Assembly (NCBI GenBank): GCA_021018815.1
Contig: JAITYX010000017.1
Coordinates: 2,914,001-2,978,000, forward strand
Direction of reading: 5' to 3'
Length of the DNA stretch: 64,000 nucleotides
Origin: Talinum fruticosum
Taxonomy: Eukaryota > Streptophyta > Magnoliopsida > Caryophyllales > Talinaceae
The notes under the pieces are model-generated. The model was not told the origin of the DNA, made no database searches, and worked only from the letters and a program-made list of their open reading frames with translations. This document shows, one piece after another, positions 11,357 to 29,221 of this stretch. A program made the position numbers and the translations under genes. How positions within the stretch are numbered: the stretch's first letter is position 1; each line of letters begins with the position of its first letter.

Positions 11357-12794
11357 GGTTGATGTTTCAAAGTTTTTGTTAAATCATTAAGCTAAGAGAG
11401 TTTTGTCACGACTCTTTAGATGATTTGATGTGGTTCTGTGGAAGTTTGAGATAGAGATTGATATCTAGCATCACCCCTTTTTGAGTTAGAACCTACATTA
11501 TGTCCAAGCTTTATTTGTTTGAATTCAAAATACCCGGTTACTTTGTTTAAATTATGGTCTTTTCCGGAACACATTATACTGATGCTTATCTTAATTTCAA
11601 GCGTTTGTGTTTCTAGTTTTGCGGGTAAACTTTCTGAGGATAAAACTTTATTTTGGGACATCTACAAGAGAAAAAAAGATATACTATGTTTTAGGAGATA
11701 GGGAGGATAAACTTTCTGAGGCTGTTTTAAACGATGTCTCTCATAATCTCGATGTTCCCCCATTTTTATGGAAGGGGTTAACTATTGAGGGAAATGTAGA
11801 GTAGGTAAATATACGTCATACAAGTGTATCCACGCTAGTGTTACATAGCTTTGAATGGAGGTGAGTTCGGCGTATGGGGATTTAGGAGTTAAGTTTTGTT
11901 GGGAAACTTGAAAAACTTGACTCAGAGAAAAGCTCGAGCAGGCTTGGGATTAGTCATTTGTACGAATGAGCAAAGGTTTGAGCTTATTTCGCTAGATTTG
12001 GTAGTTGGTGGGCTTGTGACGAGGCTTAGTCCCACATCATGAAGGTCGAGAAAAAGCATAGCTTATTCTTGTAACTGGAGTTAGCTACTGCCGCACTGAT
12101 GACCTCACCGTAGCTAGAAGCTCCCAGCTTGAAGGGGAAATGTCGTAGGCTTTTAACAATTTCAAAAATTAAATTATGCAAATGAATATTTTCTTATGTC
12201 ACAACAATTACTAATTTGCACATAGTAAGTCTTATAAAAGCTCATGCAAGGTTCGTGAGTTTAGGCAAGCCAAGATTTGAGCCTGTGCTTTTATCCTTGA
12301 CAAACTCACGAGTTGAGCCTTCCAAGCTCAGCCATTTCAAACTCTTAATCGACAGTGAAATGACACAAACCTTTGATTTTGCACCTTGTTCAGTTGCACA
12401 AACTTGGGGTACTTATGAATGAGGTAGGGATGGGCAGAAAGTACAATTGCCCCAACCCCAATCATTGGAAAGTGTCTCCAGGGTACAAGTTAGGGGATAG
12501 TTGTATCAGTTGACACCTTGTGAACTCATGCTTTTATAACAAGATATTGGACTCGATACATTATAACCTCAAATACCAGTCAGTCAATTGAATAGCTTAA
12601 CATTAGAGAAAATACAAAGGCATTATATGCACAACAAACCTATCCTCTGCCTGAAATCATGTGCCTATAATTACAAACATGTCGAGGTGGGCATACATAA
12701 TCTTATTCAAAACAAGATAAACAAATTTTTCGATGGTGAAAAAGGAGCTGCAAAGAATCATCACTAACTGATAACAAATGAGAAAGGATTAAGA
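11357..12794. other. Between eS6 and the convergent JmjC gene
   Basis: The first few hundred bases are the eS6 3' untranslated region. The rest (11800-12450) contains gtcccacatcatgaaggtcg (12029-12048), a phrase resembling repeat DNA common in plants, and the word gctcatgcaaggttcgtgag. No coding region is supported. Bases just below 12795 are the 3' untranslated region of the minus-strand gene. Confidence 0.45.
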
Positions 12795-15700
12795 CTAATC
12801 TGTATAGTCATTGAGAACACCCCATACTTTTTCCTCCACCTCTTCCCAAGACTTAGCCATCTTCAATTCTTCCCATCTGTTGAAAATAGCACCCAGTACA
12901 TTTTCCTCATGCAATATACAGTAACACCTGTTGTCCATTCAGAGATGCGCATGGTTCAGCGAATATTATACACATCAGGAATAATTTTGTATATCAAAAC
13001 CATCTAATTCCTACACAATTGACAACCGAGGTGAAAACTTAATGTTAATTATCATCTATAATCTTCATACATTCAGATTCTATTTAGATTTATCTAGATT
13101 CGTTCATATTTGAGATAGCATTGTGTTAATTCTCCCAGATCTTTAATGAAACAAAAATGCAAAGCTTAGATGAGGAGAAGAGACCCTTAGATCTTCATTT
13201 CATGAAAGAAGGTTGTGCGTGCTCTAGGTTCATTTTTTTTTCTACGAGTCAAAATGTCAAATAGTAGCATGTTGTAACATAGGGATTACTCACATGGCAC
13301 GGTAAGAGGCTCGCTTAAACTCCATGATCTTCCCTGTCAAATTGTTTTCTGAATTCCTTTTTAGCAATGGCAGCTTATAAGTCGATAACATCTCTTTAAG
13401 AAAATGTGTCTCCCCTCTGAAGATATCCAGATATATAGGGATCACATCAAGGACACGATCACCTGGAGATTGAAAAATTACATCATGCAACTGCAACACA
13501 GTGTATAAACAATTACTAATTGATGAAGGGACTCACCAACAGATAGATCACTGAAGTCAAGAATGTAAGAAGCCCTCCATAATTGGGTTTTCCCATTCTT
13601 CATATTGCCATTGGCAGAAGCATGGCCTGAATGATCATTGGTGGTGGTGGTACTCACAGGCTCCATATAAACGTTGTCATCCATGATGTCTGAATGTATC
13701 CAGGAACAAGTTTCTCCCTAAACATGGAACATAAGATGAGAATAGTGCAGGGTGATAGAGAAGAATTTCATTTCTGAAGCCATTGAATTAATAATGTAAG
13801 AGTTACCAAAGTACCTCAAATGCGGAAATTAACTTCTCAATATCTTCTGGGAGGTATTCATCAACTTTGTCAATGAGACTACTTGGGATAGGGTCCCCCT
13901 GGAAATAGCACATAACTCATCAGAAGAAATGAAACACACAACTTTACTAATAGTCTTGACTGCTCGGGGTAAGGTTGTGAAAATCTCCCTGAAGGCAGGA
14001 TCAGACGGTATAGTTATAGACTTACAGTATAATGAGAGACATTTCTTTCATCACATAAACTCCCATCTTCAAACTAAACCAAAGAAAGTGAAAGCGAGAC
14101 ATGCGATGTGGTGTTACTAAATCCATTTCATTTTAATTTTGCAAGACCATAAAAGCCACAAATTTAGAGGCACAAACTCTGATCACTATGTATCCCTTCC
14201 CGACAATAGAATCCCTTCCCTGTGGCTGCAGGCATCAAAGATCACGTACCAATGCTCTCTTTTATCATCAGTGTTAAAAATGAATTAAGAAAATAAACTT
14301 CTTCCATCCATCCCTTCCATTCCATTAAAACCATAAAACAAAAAGCTTTGCCTCCACACAAGAAGAGAGGAGTCCATAAACATTAAATTTCACATGAGCA
14401 GAATCTCTCTACAGAGGCGCAAGGACTAGATCCAAGTAACAGATGGTTTAAGCGAAAATACCCAATCATCATGTTAAATCACATATTTAATGGAAAAGGT
14501 ACATGCTGAAACTCATTCACTCCTTTGCAGAAGAGCTCGTGAGCTTCTGCCCATTTTGAAGAGTATGCAAGTTTATTAACCACTGATCATTACATGATAT
14601 TTACTTCGAATTTAAAATGCAATCCATTACAACCATGAATATGTAGGTATTGCTCTTAACCCAACTATTATTACCAGACTTATTTAGTAGTAGTGTCATG
14701 ACTTCTTTAAAATGGAGCCTTTTCGACAGCTGAAGTCAGTGGTAAATCTGCTAACTTGGTCTCCTAAGACTTCGCTGAGGCCAGATGCCGATTGGGTCTT
14801 TGTCATTGCTTCATCCTAGGGGATGGAGGAGTGACCTAGGGAGTTATTAGTCAACAAGAATGACCAAAGACACAGTTTCACTCTAAGTAGTGCATGTCAT
14901 AAATTGTGGATATTTATGTACTGAAGAAGATTTCTCCTTTCTTTCGCAGGCTAATACAAGGAATTACGACATTATGGAGAAAATAAGGGCATGTTATAGA
15001 TCAAATACCATCCAATCAAGCGGCTCGTAACATCCTTCCGTCTAATTGCCAGGGTGTGCAGAAATATCTCCCAGTTTGTGGTGCAGGAGCCAACCCCGGA
15101 GTCAATTTCCATAAAATTACCACCAGGAGAAAAGCCAAGTTCCTCTTTGACATCTGCTAATACTGGATTGTCCAGTTCTGGAAGAGGCAACGCATGAAGG
15201 TAATGCAACTGCTTCCCTATAAAGGAAGCCAAATTCAAGGCATCTTCGAACAACAGTGATTCCCTCCTACAATAAGAGACATTTGAATGCAGTCAGGGAA
15301 CTCAAAAGCACCCAAAAAAAAAAAAAAAAGAACTCATCAAGTAAGAGGAAATTATGTATCAAGCCCAACTTACAGTTCAGCAAATATTTTCCCTTCACAC
15401 CGTTTCGTTACAATGTAAGGCCAGATTCTCTTGCTTCCAGATGGACTAACTGATTTACAAGTGGACAACCTTGATTTTTGACATTCAAATAACATTTTGC
15501 CCCATAAACCAAAAGGAGTGCTGTAAGTCTTGCACTTCTCAATACTGATACTGAAGTCAGTTATCACATCTGGCACTCCTTTACCATCCCAAGGTACAAT
15601 AGTACAAGATCCATTATCAACGCAAATCAACCCACTAGCCAAAATATCAGGAATATGCTCCTTCATATGGGAATTCACTCTACACAGTAGATTATAGAAC

Positions 15701-18700
15701 TCTAGCTGCAGATTATTTCAGAAGACTGATTAGTGGCTTTCATAAAAACTTGCATATAATTGTAAGAGATCTATTTGGATTTTGGAAGAATTGGGACGGA
15801 TACCTCTGTGCCCAAACTGTAAAGCGCAGATTCCAGGCCTCCTTCGACATAGATTTTGATAACATTGTCCGCAATTAAATAAACCTGTCCCGAAGAGGGA
15901 AAAGAAAGGAAACAACTGAAATTATTAGCTCCCTAATTACAATCGTTTCACAACATGGATACTAAGTCCCAAAAGGACCCACATAACTACTACTGTGATT
16001 CACATAGATTTAGACTAGCTCGTCAAAAGGCTAACGAGGATTATACAAGCAGAATAGAATGTGGGTCACACCAGATTCTTAGTATTTAGAGTTCAACTAT
16101 TATGTAACAGAAACAAATCAATGAGGAAACACCCCGAGGAAGATGTTGGATTGTTCCCTTCCATGGGGAACGTTAGGGGTTTGAATCGACCCACCACTTG
16201 TAAACAAATCCTCTTGTCTCTTTCAAGTTGGCCTCAGACCTAGATTGGGCTTCCCCCCAAAAAAAAAAAAAGAAGTATTATTAAAATTAAAGAATTTTCA
16301 TGCATCTGAAAGTGTCCTCCAATGAAGAATGAGATAGGCGGAGAGAAGCTGCATTTTCACTCCATTTGGCACATACCTACCCAAACACCCTCTCCCCACC
16401 CAACGAAAAAGAAGAGGGTGTGAGGTTTATTGCCTATATCATGCCTGGCGAAAAAAACACGTGTACCAGGTTTTCAGATATAATGGTTTAAGTTCTATTC
16501 CTTTCATTAACACAACACAGGAAGACAGTGAACTTACAGGATTGCTGCCTGTGCCAACAGGCAACCTTTCATCCTCCTTGGGAGAAGGCAAGTGATGGAA
16601 CTTGCAAATCTGACCAATGCATTCAAACCACTTTCCCGCATTAAGAGCTATACATGCTCCCTGGACATAATAAAACAGAGCATAAAAATAAGTGAAGGTT
16701 TGGATATAGCAATTGTAGTTAGAGTATTTTACATGGACTTTAGCTAGAGAAAAAAAAAAAAAAAAAACTATGACCTATGCCATCTCATCTTGGACAGACC
16801 CTTAAAACATAGGTCAGTGAGCACTGCTACCATTTCTTTCATTCTTTCTTTTCTTTTGAGGTTGACTATTATTTTCGTTTTTGCTTGACCAAATTTTTTG
16901 TATGTTTGAAGTCATCTCTAGCCTAAAAGATAACTCAAACTTATGTGTGACTGAGCCTTGTTCTCAATTACCAGGACTTCACCCAACAGATTGTTGGTTA
17001 ATGCAATTTTTATTAAAAAAAAAACATTCAAACAACTAGTCCTTGATTAAGTTGCAAAGATACAAAAATTAGAAATTTTGCTTTTAATTAAATTAGTCAA
17101 TACCATGTCCATAAAAACAAAAATAAAAATAAAATGGCAATGCAGAGGGAAGTCAAAAAATTCTAATTTAAGGTATAAGATACTATTCACCCTAATGCCC
17201 ACCTCTTTATCAGTTAACATTTACACCTCCAAGCCATCTATGTCTCTCTCCTGTCTCCTTTTCTCTCTCCCATCATATGAATCTCTTCTCTCTGCCCTCA
17301 CCTTCTAATCACTCCTCCCCTCCACTTCTCCATCTCCCTCTCAAGATGTTTATACCTTTCCCCTTTCATTCTATGATCAATGTATAAGTTGTGGACCAAA
17401 GATGGAAAAAGTATCGGAGACCCAATAGACTATGAGACTTGATATGTTCTTGGTTTCCCTATGACTGAATGACGAAAGAGCAACCATAGCAGACACCCTA
17501 ACTAGTCCCCCAAACCAGTCGGAGAATTTCACTTCATCCAAATGAAGTTGATTCCTTTTCTTTTCTCCTTTTTTTTTCAGGGAGCCCCATTTAAAAACCT
17601 TATCTCATGATGTCAGAAGCAGGGATAGATGTAGATTGTAGAGAAATGTTGTGACTAACATCAAAATCAGGTCTTTCTCAACTCACAGTAGAAACAACCT
17701 CTCTGCAAGTGTAAGGCAGTGCACATCTGAACCCCCCCAAAAAAATCATATCAAGGCAAGACTCTAGCGTATTAGTTGGGCTTACGTACCTCAGAAACTC
17801 ATGAACATTATTAGCACGGATTTTATCATCATTACACACCATTTATAGTCCTCTTTGCATTGAAATCAAGAAAAGAAAATCGCTAAAATAAACAGGAGCT
17901 CAATATCGAGTAAACATTGAGTTCCTTGAAATCCCCCTAGTTTTATTTTTTAAAAAAGAACACCCATACTTTGGGACTATCTAGCAGTCCACACTTTAAA
18001 ACCAATTTTCCCGTCAAGATACACCAACAGGGACATATGCTATTCTAGTTATATCTGATTAAATCAATAATATATCAGGTCACATGCCTTTGTTTTGTAT
18101 CAATTATAAGTTTGGTCTCATTTCTCATCAACAAACAGCAGCACAGAGTATAGACATCTAGTTCCTAGTTCTGCTCAAGGTAGCAAGCAGATAGTCCTCT
18201 TAAAAAACAGCAGAAGCAATCTCAATCAACAGTTACACAGATTATGGATTATACAATAATTGGTAAGGCCTTCTCAGTTAACCTTATCATCAATATTGTT
18301 CAAGTGGCTAAAAAATTTTTCCTCTCTATGAAAACTAGTGTGTTTAAATCAACATCAAGAGAAGAAGCTATTAATTAAGATTCATGGCGCTAGGAAATAA
18401 CATAAATGTATACCTTCCATATCAGGTCCCTCATTCCGGGTTTTGCAACCCACAGCTTCCATAACCATTCTCTCATCTCTCTCTGCCCAATGCAGTTGGA
18501 GGAACTCCACACGAAGTTGTAATGATCTCTATCCTCCGCTAAAAATTTCGATAAGAAATTTATATCGTAAGGAAGATCTTGATTCCACACGTCGCAACAA
18601 TCAGCAGTGTGACTCTCATCACCTTCATTGCACGCATTGTGTGTTCTTAGCCTTTTTCTTTCCTTGGTCCCTCTGTGGGATTTGAACAATTCTTAGTACA

Positions 18701-21700
18701 AGAAATGATCTCATCCAGACCCTCGAGTTTCCCATCATCAACAGCAAGCCATCCAGCACGGCAAACACCTTTATGAAGGTAACCAGGAGCCATATCCAAA
18801 CATACAAACTCAAAGTTTGTGGCGTTTGCAAAATTTTGCGTAACAGCAATAGTGTTCTCCAAGTTTAGCACACAATGCCACCATCCACTAGGAACAAATA
18901 TAGTCTCACCAGGCAACTGAATACATTCTATAGGCTTGTCTTCATCTGGGAGGAGGGGATAAAATTCAAGCCACCACTGATAAGACAAATAAGTAAGTTA
19001 ATGAATAAGGACAAAGAAACCTGCAGAACAAAGGTCAACCAAGAATACTGATTCAAATTAATACAGCACACGTGGCATATACCTTCAAAGATGATGGGGT
19101 CTCAATATCAACATCGCCATCCTCGTCATTTACATGCACAGTAACACCTAAAGGTACTTTACCAGGAGGATATAATGCCCACCTGTTGAGACAAAATAAA
19201 TTAGGGTGACAATCCATACACCAGCTACTCCAAGCTTTCTTTTTTATTTCTGTACATCTTTTTTTCCCCTTTTTCCCAAGATAATTATAAAGCAGCCTCA
19301 AAGCATTTCCAAGTTTTAAACCACCAGCAAGTGACAACAAAACTAAAGGAGTTCATTAATTAATTAACCTTTATGCATGTCTGACATGATGAGCATTGTC
19401 TATTAGCTTTATTAAAATATTCGAAAGATCAAGCCATGCATAATCGACACTTCATGTTATACAAAATCACAGATCCACCAAACCTCCATACATAGAAATA
19501 TACTCACACACATGCACACACAAAAGGGGGGAACACGAATATTAGATAGTGGAGAAGCGAGATGCCATCTTTGACAAGGCTTCCTGTCCATCTAAATTTT
19601 TAAGCACAAGTAATGGTTATAATATGCACATTATACTGAAATTGTAATAGAAAAATCTTCTTTTGTTCTTCCCACTTCTCTTAACTAAAGCACTCCATTC
19701 TGATTTCCCAGATACTTATCAAAACCCTCAAACATTTTTCTTAGCTCTTTAAGAAGCAATCCAACAGCATTAGGGGCATCAATCATAATCTGATCCATGC
19801 CTGGGATATTAAATATATTAAGAGAATTGTGCCTGAACAAAGCTTACAAGGTGATAGGAACCGACCTTGCCAGCCAAGAAAATGAATGCCAGATAGAAGT
19901 ATGGCTTCAACACTATATTATAATGGAGCAGACAACTACTGGGATTTGAGGAACTAATGCTTCAGGCATGTGTGACCTTTCGATGGTGATATTAGAAAAA
20001 GAAGCTGCTAACTTGAAGAGTTTGAGCCATACCTCAACTTCAGCAACAATAAAAGAAACCAATGATAGTAAAAGGCTTAAAACTAGAAATGCCAACAATT
20101 TTTCAATCTTGCTTGTCCCAGTCACCTCCCTCTCCCGCGGGGTGGGGGGAGCATTCATCTCGCACAAATTGATGATAATAAGTATGCTTTTAATAGTCAT
20201 TGAGTTAATCACTCACACCATGGGTGAATTGCAGCTTCCTCAGATAAAAATATAGCACATGATCGAAAAGGAAAAGCATAAGACGTGGCAATATGCAAGG
20301 AGTTATAGCTATTACATGCATTCTGCTAGTGTGACCAGACATAGGAATCTACACGTTCATATTCATCACTATACAGACTTGCAGGGTAGTCACTGACTCA
20401 ATTGCTACACAACAAAGCATGTCAAAATTTTGGTGTTAGGTACAGCAACAATTACTGTCATAGCCAATGTTAAAAATGTGATGCTTTTATCAGTTAGACT
20501 ACTGATAGGGAACATAATGAAATGAAATATGAGCTTCACCTTTTACGACCACATAGAAGGGTGTTCCAGGCACTAGTAAGAGCTGGATCAACATGCCAGG
20601 AAGCGCCAGATCTTTCTGGACCTATGATGAGCCATCTAAATGGTGGACGAGAATCGTTCTTCAAAATATCAAAAAGATCTTCTCGAAATAGATGAGGCAC
20701 ATCATAATCCTTCAGCAAATCTGGTGCTACTTCCCCAAACTGCAGTGATCCTTGCGTAAGTTTATTAGCTAAAGAGATATAACTTACATGTGAATATCAA
20801 ACTTTACCTTTGGATCAAAAATATAAAGGGGATCCTCATCATGTTGAAGTTTCATATATGATACATAATCCTTAAATTTCATCTTGATTTTGTGAGCACT
20901 TCGTTGAGAAATTTTAAAGTGTGTATCCCCATACTTAAGCAAGAGCTGATCCAAAGTCCAAGTACTCCTTGCTGGCCATGTATCAGCTAAACCAGTAAGC
21001 AAGACCTGGTACAGATGTCAACAGCAAGTCATTGAATCCAAAATCAAAGAAATTTGTAAAACGAAAATCATTTGGCAAAAACATCAATAAATGAACTCAA
21101 GTTTAAGAACAGTAAAGCAAAAGGATAAAGGTGTTCTTTTTTCCCTGTTATAGTCTGTGAATTGAGGAAGAGAAACCGGAGGTCAGAGAAAATGAACCCC
21201 GAAACATAAAAAAAGGGCCCTAAGGGGAACAGAGAGTCCTTAAAACAAAGAGAAGCTGTTTTTGCACTAAAGATGTAGTTGTTCTTGTATCTTCAACAAA
21301 TAGGTGAGAAACATACCGGCTTCTTCCCGTCAAATTCATTATGGAACTCCTCCAAAGAAAGGTTGGACTTCTTTTCTACATTTCCATTATCTACAGAGAA
21401 CCCATCCAATTTGGTATAACATCTGTACAGTCTTCTGTAGAGGAATAAAGAGTAGAATCCTGCACAAAGAAATATGATTACATTAGCTGAAGAGAATATA
21501 ACAGAAAATCTTTGTCATCTAGACATCCTCAACGTATTAAGAAGTCCTCCTTGACCAACACAAGAAACCAACATAAAAACACAGTACCATCAAAATGCAA
21601 TGGTTTCTTCTGAAGTTCAACATTCCCATTTATAACATTTTCCCTGCAGTCAACATCCAAAAGAAATACTTTAACATGTATGATACCATGCAGACAAAGT

Positions 21701-22733
21701 AAAATTATGCGGTCAAACAAAAATTGGATTTCCAAAGCATACTGTATCAGTGCTGTTTTCTTCCAGGACCCTTTGTATTCTAGGAGACCATTAGCATTGT
21801 TGAGGCATAGACTCATCCAAAGTGGCTCTTCATTGCAGAATATGTACATTACACTGCAGATCGATCACAGAAAGAAAAAACAGTTCCATAAGGCGAAATA
21901 CACAATGCAGAATAATCCGATCACCCATATAAAGTAGCTGTCTGTCATCTCCCTCCCTTACCCCTTCCTTCATCCTCCTTTTTTTTTGGCAGCCAAGTTC
22001 CAGTAATGACATCTAAACAAACCTTCAAAGAAGATACGTCCCACCTTTTTTGCAAAGGCCGTCTTTAATTAACACTCACAATTTAAACCATTTTTCAGTC
22101 AGATAAGGCTTTTGCCCAGATCATCATCCCCTTTGCATCTTTGTCCAGAATTACATTCGATGATTAGTAATATTAAGATCCTACGTTTCAAATGCCAAAT
22201 TGACAATAAAACTAAGCCAAATCCTCCCCCCCAAAAAAAAAAAAAAAAACTTGGCAGCTGAAACTGAAAAATTCTAAACATTTTCCTCATTATGAATTCA
22301 GATTATCACCCATAAATTTTGAAAATCTTTCCGCTGCTCTCTGCACATGGACTTCAGTGTAATGATTGCACCATCTACAATTGAACCAAAAAACTCCCCA
22401 AGTGCCAAAAGGCATCGCACATATCATATCAAAAGAAATTGCGCAAACATGGGAGGAGAAATGGATCGAATTCACTTATATATTTGATTAAAAGCAAAGA
22501 ACAGCTTAGTCCGAGTAAAACACTTGATCAAAACGAGCAATCGAAGGGGCAAACGAACAGAGAAGACTGTAGAAAGAGCACCTGCTAACACAAGAGAGGC
22601 GAGCAACATCTCTGGGAGAGAGAATACTCAAGATATTGCAAATGACTTCATCAGGGAGAACACTAAGATCTCCGAGCGCCGCTGGTCTTCGATTGTTCAC
22701 CGCCATTTGCATTGGATGCCCATTATTCTCCAT
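12795..22733 (-). CDS. JMJ21: F-box / JmjC / APH-like protein (JMJ21, At1g78280 type), 16 exons
   Basis: Exons, 5' to 3': 22582-22733, 21743-21853, 21588-21643, 21317-21459, 20808-21005, 20540-20739, 19083-19182, 18414-18976, 16538-16660, 15804-15884, 15374-15705, 15009-15266, 13815-13898, 13537-13717, 13294-13462 and 12795-12927. All introns are GT-AG. The protein is about 961 residues (Arabidopsis relative about 940). Domains: F-box near 25-65 ([18 protein letters not shown]); JmjC with Fe(II) triad H269-x-D271 (SGASWHVDP) and H354 (PSGWWHC); C-terminal kinase-like APH region with IHSDIMDDN near 809 and ILDFSDL near 855. A role as a 2-oxoglutarate oxygenase tied to an SCF ubiquitin ligase is inference. 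Two frame breaks, at T5 18653-18657 (exon 8) and C5 13895-13899 (exon 13), each need one extra base; exon phases demand exactly that. Probably assembly errors, so the gene is likely intact. Confidence 0.93.
16040..16275. repeat. Possible SINE-like insertion in a JMJ21 intron
   Basis: Inside the intron between exons 9 and 10, a segment with ggggtttgaatcgaccc (box-B-like) and cctcagacctagattggg runs into a stretch of 14 A (16258-16271). This is consistent with a polyadenylated SINE or retrocopy on the plus strand. No target duplication was verified. Confidence 0.3.
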
Positions 22734-23040
22734 CGCTGCACAGACTCAAGAGATTCAGGGATGAAGAGATAGAAGCTAGACAAAATCCAGAAATCGAATC
22801 TATGGAGGTCTTCGATGGCGAATTTTTGAATTTATTCTTCAGTAATTCTCAGCGGGGAGATTCGGAGAAGAGAGGTGTTGAATTGAAGGAGAGGAGAGAG
22901 AAAGCGAAGTCAGTCGCTGACAAGGGATGCCCGGGTCGCGTGCATACTACGTGGCGGGAAATTCGTGTTTTCTTCTACGCGTTTTCTTCGCACTTGTGAG
23001 AAACGCGTTTTCCTTTTCTCTAAGCATTCAGAGAAAATGA
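22734..23040 (-). promoter_or_regulatory. Leader and promoter side of JMJ21
   Basis: The region upstream of the JMJ21 ATG is less AT-rich than the DNA beyond it and is pyrimidine-rich on the minus strand (runs of ctctctcctctcc around 22880-22905), typical of a plant 5' untranslated region. No clear TATA box is visible. The open frame on the plus strand here (22712-22999) has no recognisable product. Confidence 0.4.
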
Positions 23041-25530
23041 AAATCCTTGTCTTGGGCCGTGGGTTGTTTTAAGCATCGACCCATTGGGCCTACTAAGTAT
23101 CCATTTGGAAACAATGGCCTCTTTATAGACCTCAAAGTGTACAAAATCGTAACAATTGCGGGAAAGTATTACAAATATTGATATAATATCACATGTATTG
23201 ATATTTATTTATTTTTAAATCTAAAGCCACTTAAGTCTTGTTCTAATGATTGTGACTAAACTTCTACATACATTAGATTCTAAGTTTGATTTTCTCTTCT
23301 TTTTATGTATTGTAAAATAAAACTTAAACGAGTGTTGAATTCAAAATTATGATATTTTTAATATCTTTGGTTCGGATCCGATTCTTCGCATGTGGTTTGG
23401 TATCAATTCCTAACTTTCTCACAAGTTTATTTTGTTTCAATTTTGCTGGTTCGAACCATGTGATTGCAATATGATTTCTTTAGTTGCTTTGATGAAGTTC
23501 TGTTTGTTGAATACTCGTGTTGATTCCGCCGAATGTTTTGCTACTTTTGCTTCGTTATATCTATAGGTTAATTTATTATCTTTATTCAAGTTTCTATTTA
23601 CATCAATTTAGGATAGTTTAAGTTTTATATTTTAAGTCTCCGAATTGTTTTGCAATCTGAATTTAATTTAGTCCCCGTACTTCCCCTAAATTCACTCCAA
23701 CATCGAGATAAAAACAAACGTTGTCTTCACAGATTTTGGTTAACCATTTCGTTAGTGAAAGCTCGTGGGATAAATTCCGTTGCTAATTGAATTTTCATCA
23801 CGATAATCCTAATAAAAATGCAAAATTTAAAGATGTAAACTCAAAATTTTTTTAAAATTCCATAAATCACCTCTCTCCCCCTCTTTCACTCTTACTTCAC
23901 AGCAGGGTCGGATTTGGGGGGTATGCGGGTTGGATGTGTCGGTATCCGCACCTATACTTATTTTAAATGTTTATATTCACTAGGGTTATATCCTTTGTTA
24001 TAAAAGGTATTAATTAATTTATTATTATAATGAGTTCTTTTTATAATTTTATAATTTTTAATTAATTTATAATAATTAAAACTAATAATAAGTTAAAAGA
24101 ACATAAGTGGATATATTTTTCTTTAAATAGTTAATATAAAAATATATTTTTTAAATTTTTTATAACTTTTTCTGATAACTTATTGTTATTATTTATATAT
24201 TTAACTCATTATTTGTCTTTTGTCCTTTTTACAACTTTAAACTTTAAATTTTCAATTTCTTTTGAAAAAATGTCTATAAGCTAAAGATAATATTTTATCT
24301 AAATTTACAATATTACACAATATTATTCACAAAATTAAAAAAATTAGTTCTATAAATATACACATCCAACATAATAAGAATATGATATGTAATTTTACAA
24401 AAAAATAATCAATTTTTAACTTAATTAAATGCATAAATCATTTACACATCCTGATAGTTTACTAGAATCAATGTATAATTAATATGTGGGATGCCTATGA
24501 GACATTGCAACAAATATCTTATATTATTACAGTGACATATAAACATTTTACATGTCAATGTATCTAACTCTTAACATATATACAATACTTATCGGATGTT
24601 AAAGTTTAACATGCATATTGCGGTTTTTGGATTTATAAGTTTTTAAAATATGTAACTTTAACTCATATATTCACTTGACGAGCAATTTCAAGACGGCAAT
24701 AACAAAGTTTAGAAAGTTGAAATTGTAGATGAAAAATTGATTTAACAAAAAAGGAAAGGTAATAGAGATAAATTTCTTATTTTTTATGTGAATTGAACTT
24801 TGATAAACCTTATAAAATGTAGGCCTAAGCATATCTTTTGACTTGGTAAATTATGGACAAATTTTAAAATTCATACACAAACTCGTATTCATTTGTAATA
24901 GTAATAACAATATAGCCATACCCATATTTATGCAAAACCCATTCTAAATTTTGTAATTACTCTTTCCGATTTTCAATTGGACAGATTTTAATCAAATTTC
25001 TCGAATTCTATACTTAATATCTACATCCCCAGGGCCGGGTAGTTGTAGGTGGAGCAGGCCAACAAATTCATAATTCCACCAACCCCCACATGTCTAAGTA
25101 TAACTCAACTCAACCAGCGCCAAAATTGACCAGGCAAGAAAAGGTTGGCCTTTCCTTTCGTTTTCAACAAGACTGGACTCTCAAGTGAAGGAAAAGCAGT
25201 CATCTTCATCTCCTTTTAGCCCCCAAAAACAACCCTCGTTCTACTCTATTCTATGCTGTCCAATCAAATAAAAATATCCCTGAAGAGACTTTCCCACTAC
25301 ATAATTAACCAAATAAAACTTCACAAGGCACATCTTTTGGAAATTTGTTTATTTGGTTCTCATCTCAAGCAAACCAGAGAACTCGTTTTCCCCCGGTATA
25401 CACATACAATACACAATGCATAGGTTAAAAACCAAAAGAATCCGGCACAGATGTAAACACTATTGGTCATACTGGTACAGTCGCTAAAAAGAGTTTAAGC
25501 AAAGCAAAAAGGGGCGGACGAGAGTTTCAT
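23041..25530. other. AT-rich spacer between JMJ21 and DAHP synthase
   Basis: Two and a half kilobases of strongly AT-rich DNA (23900-24700 is extreme) with no coding region, RNA gene or bounded repeat that I can support. The last few hundred bases, near 25330-25530, are probably the 3' untranslated region of the minus-strand DAHP synthase gene. Confidence 0.5.
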
Positions 25531-29086
<3,556 letters not shown>

Positions 29087-29221
29087 TTCCGCCCGGATAC
29101 AACCCTGGAATTGATGTGAGGGAGAGAGAGAGAGAGAGAGGGGAAGGGAGGAAATGGGAGAGAAGAAGGGTTGCCTGGAGAGAGAGCGAGAAGAACAAGA
29201 GAGACAGAGGGGGTTTTATAA
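29087..29221 (-). promoter_or_regulatory. DAHP synthase leader and TATA box
   Basis: On the minus strand TATAAAAC lies at 29213-29220, about 130 bases before the start codon. It is followed by a CT-rich leader that includes a (GA)n stretch on the plus strand at about 29119-29140. TATA plus a pyrimidine-rich leader is a normal arrangement for a highly expressed plant gene. Confidence 0.6.
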
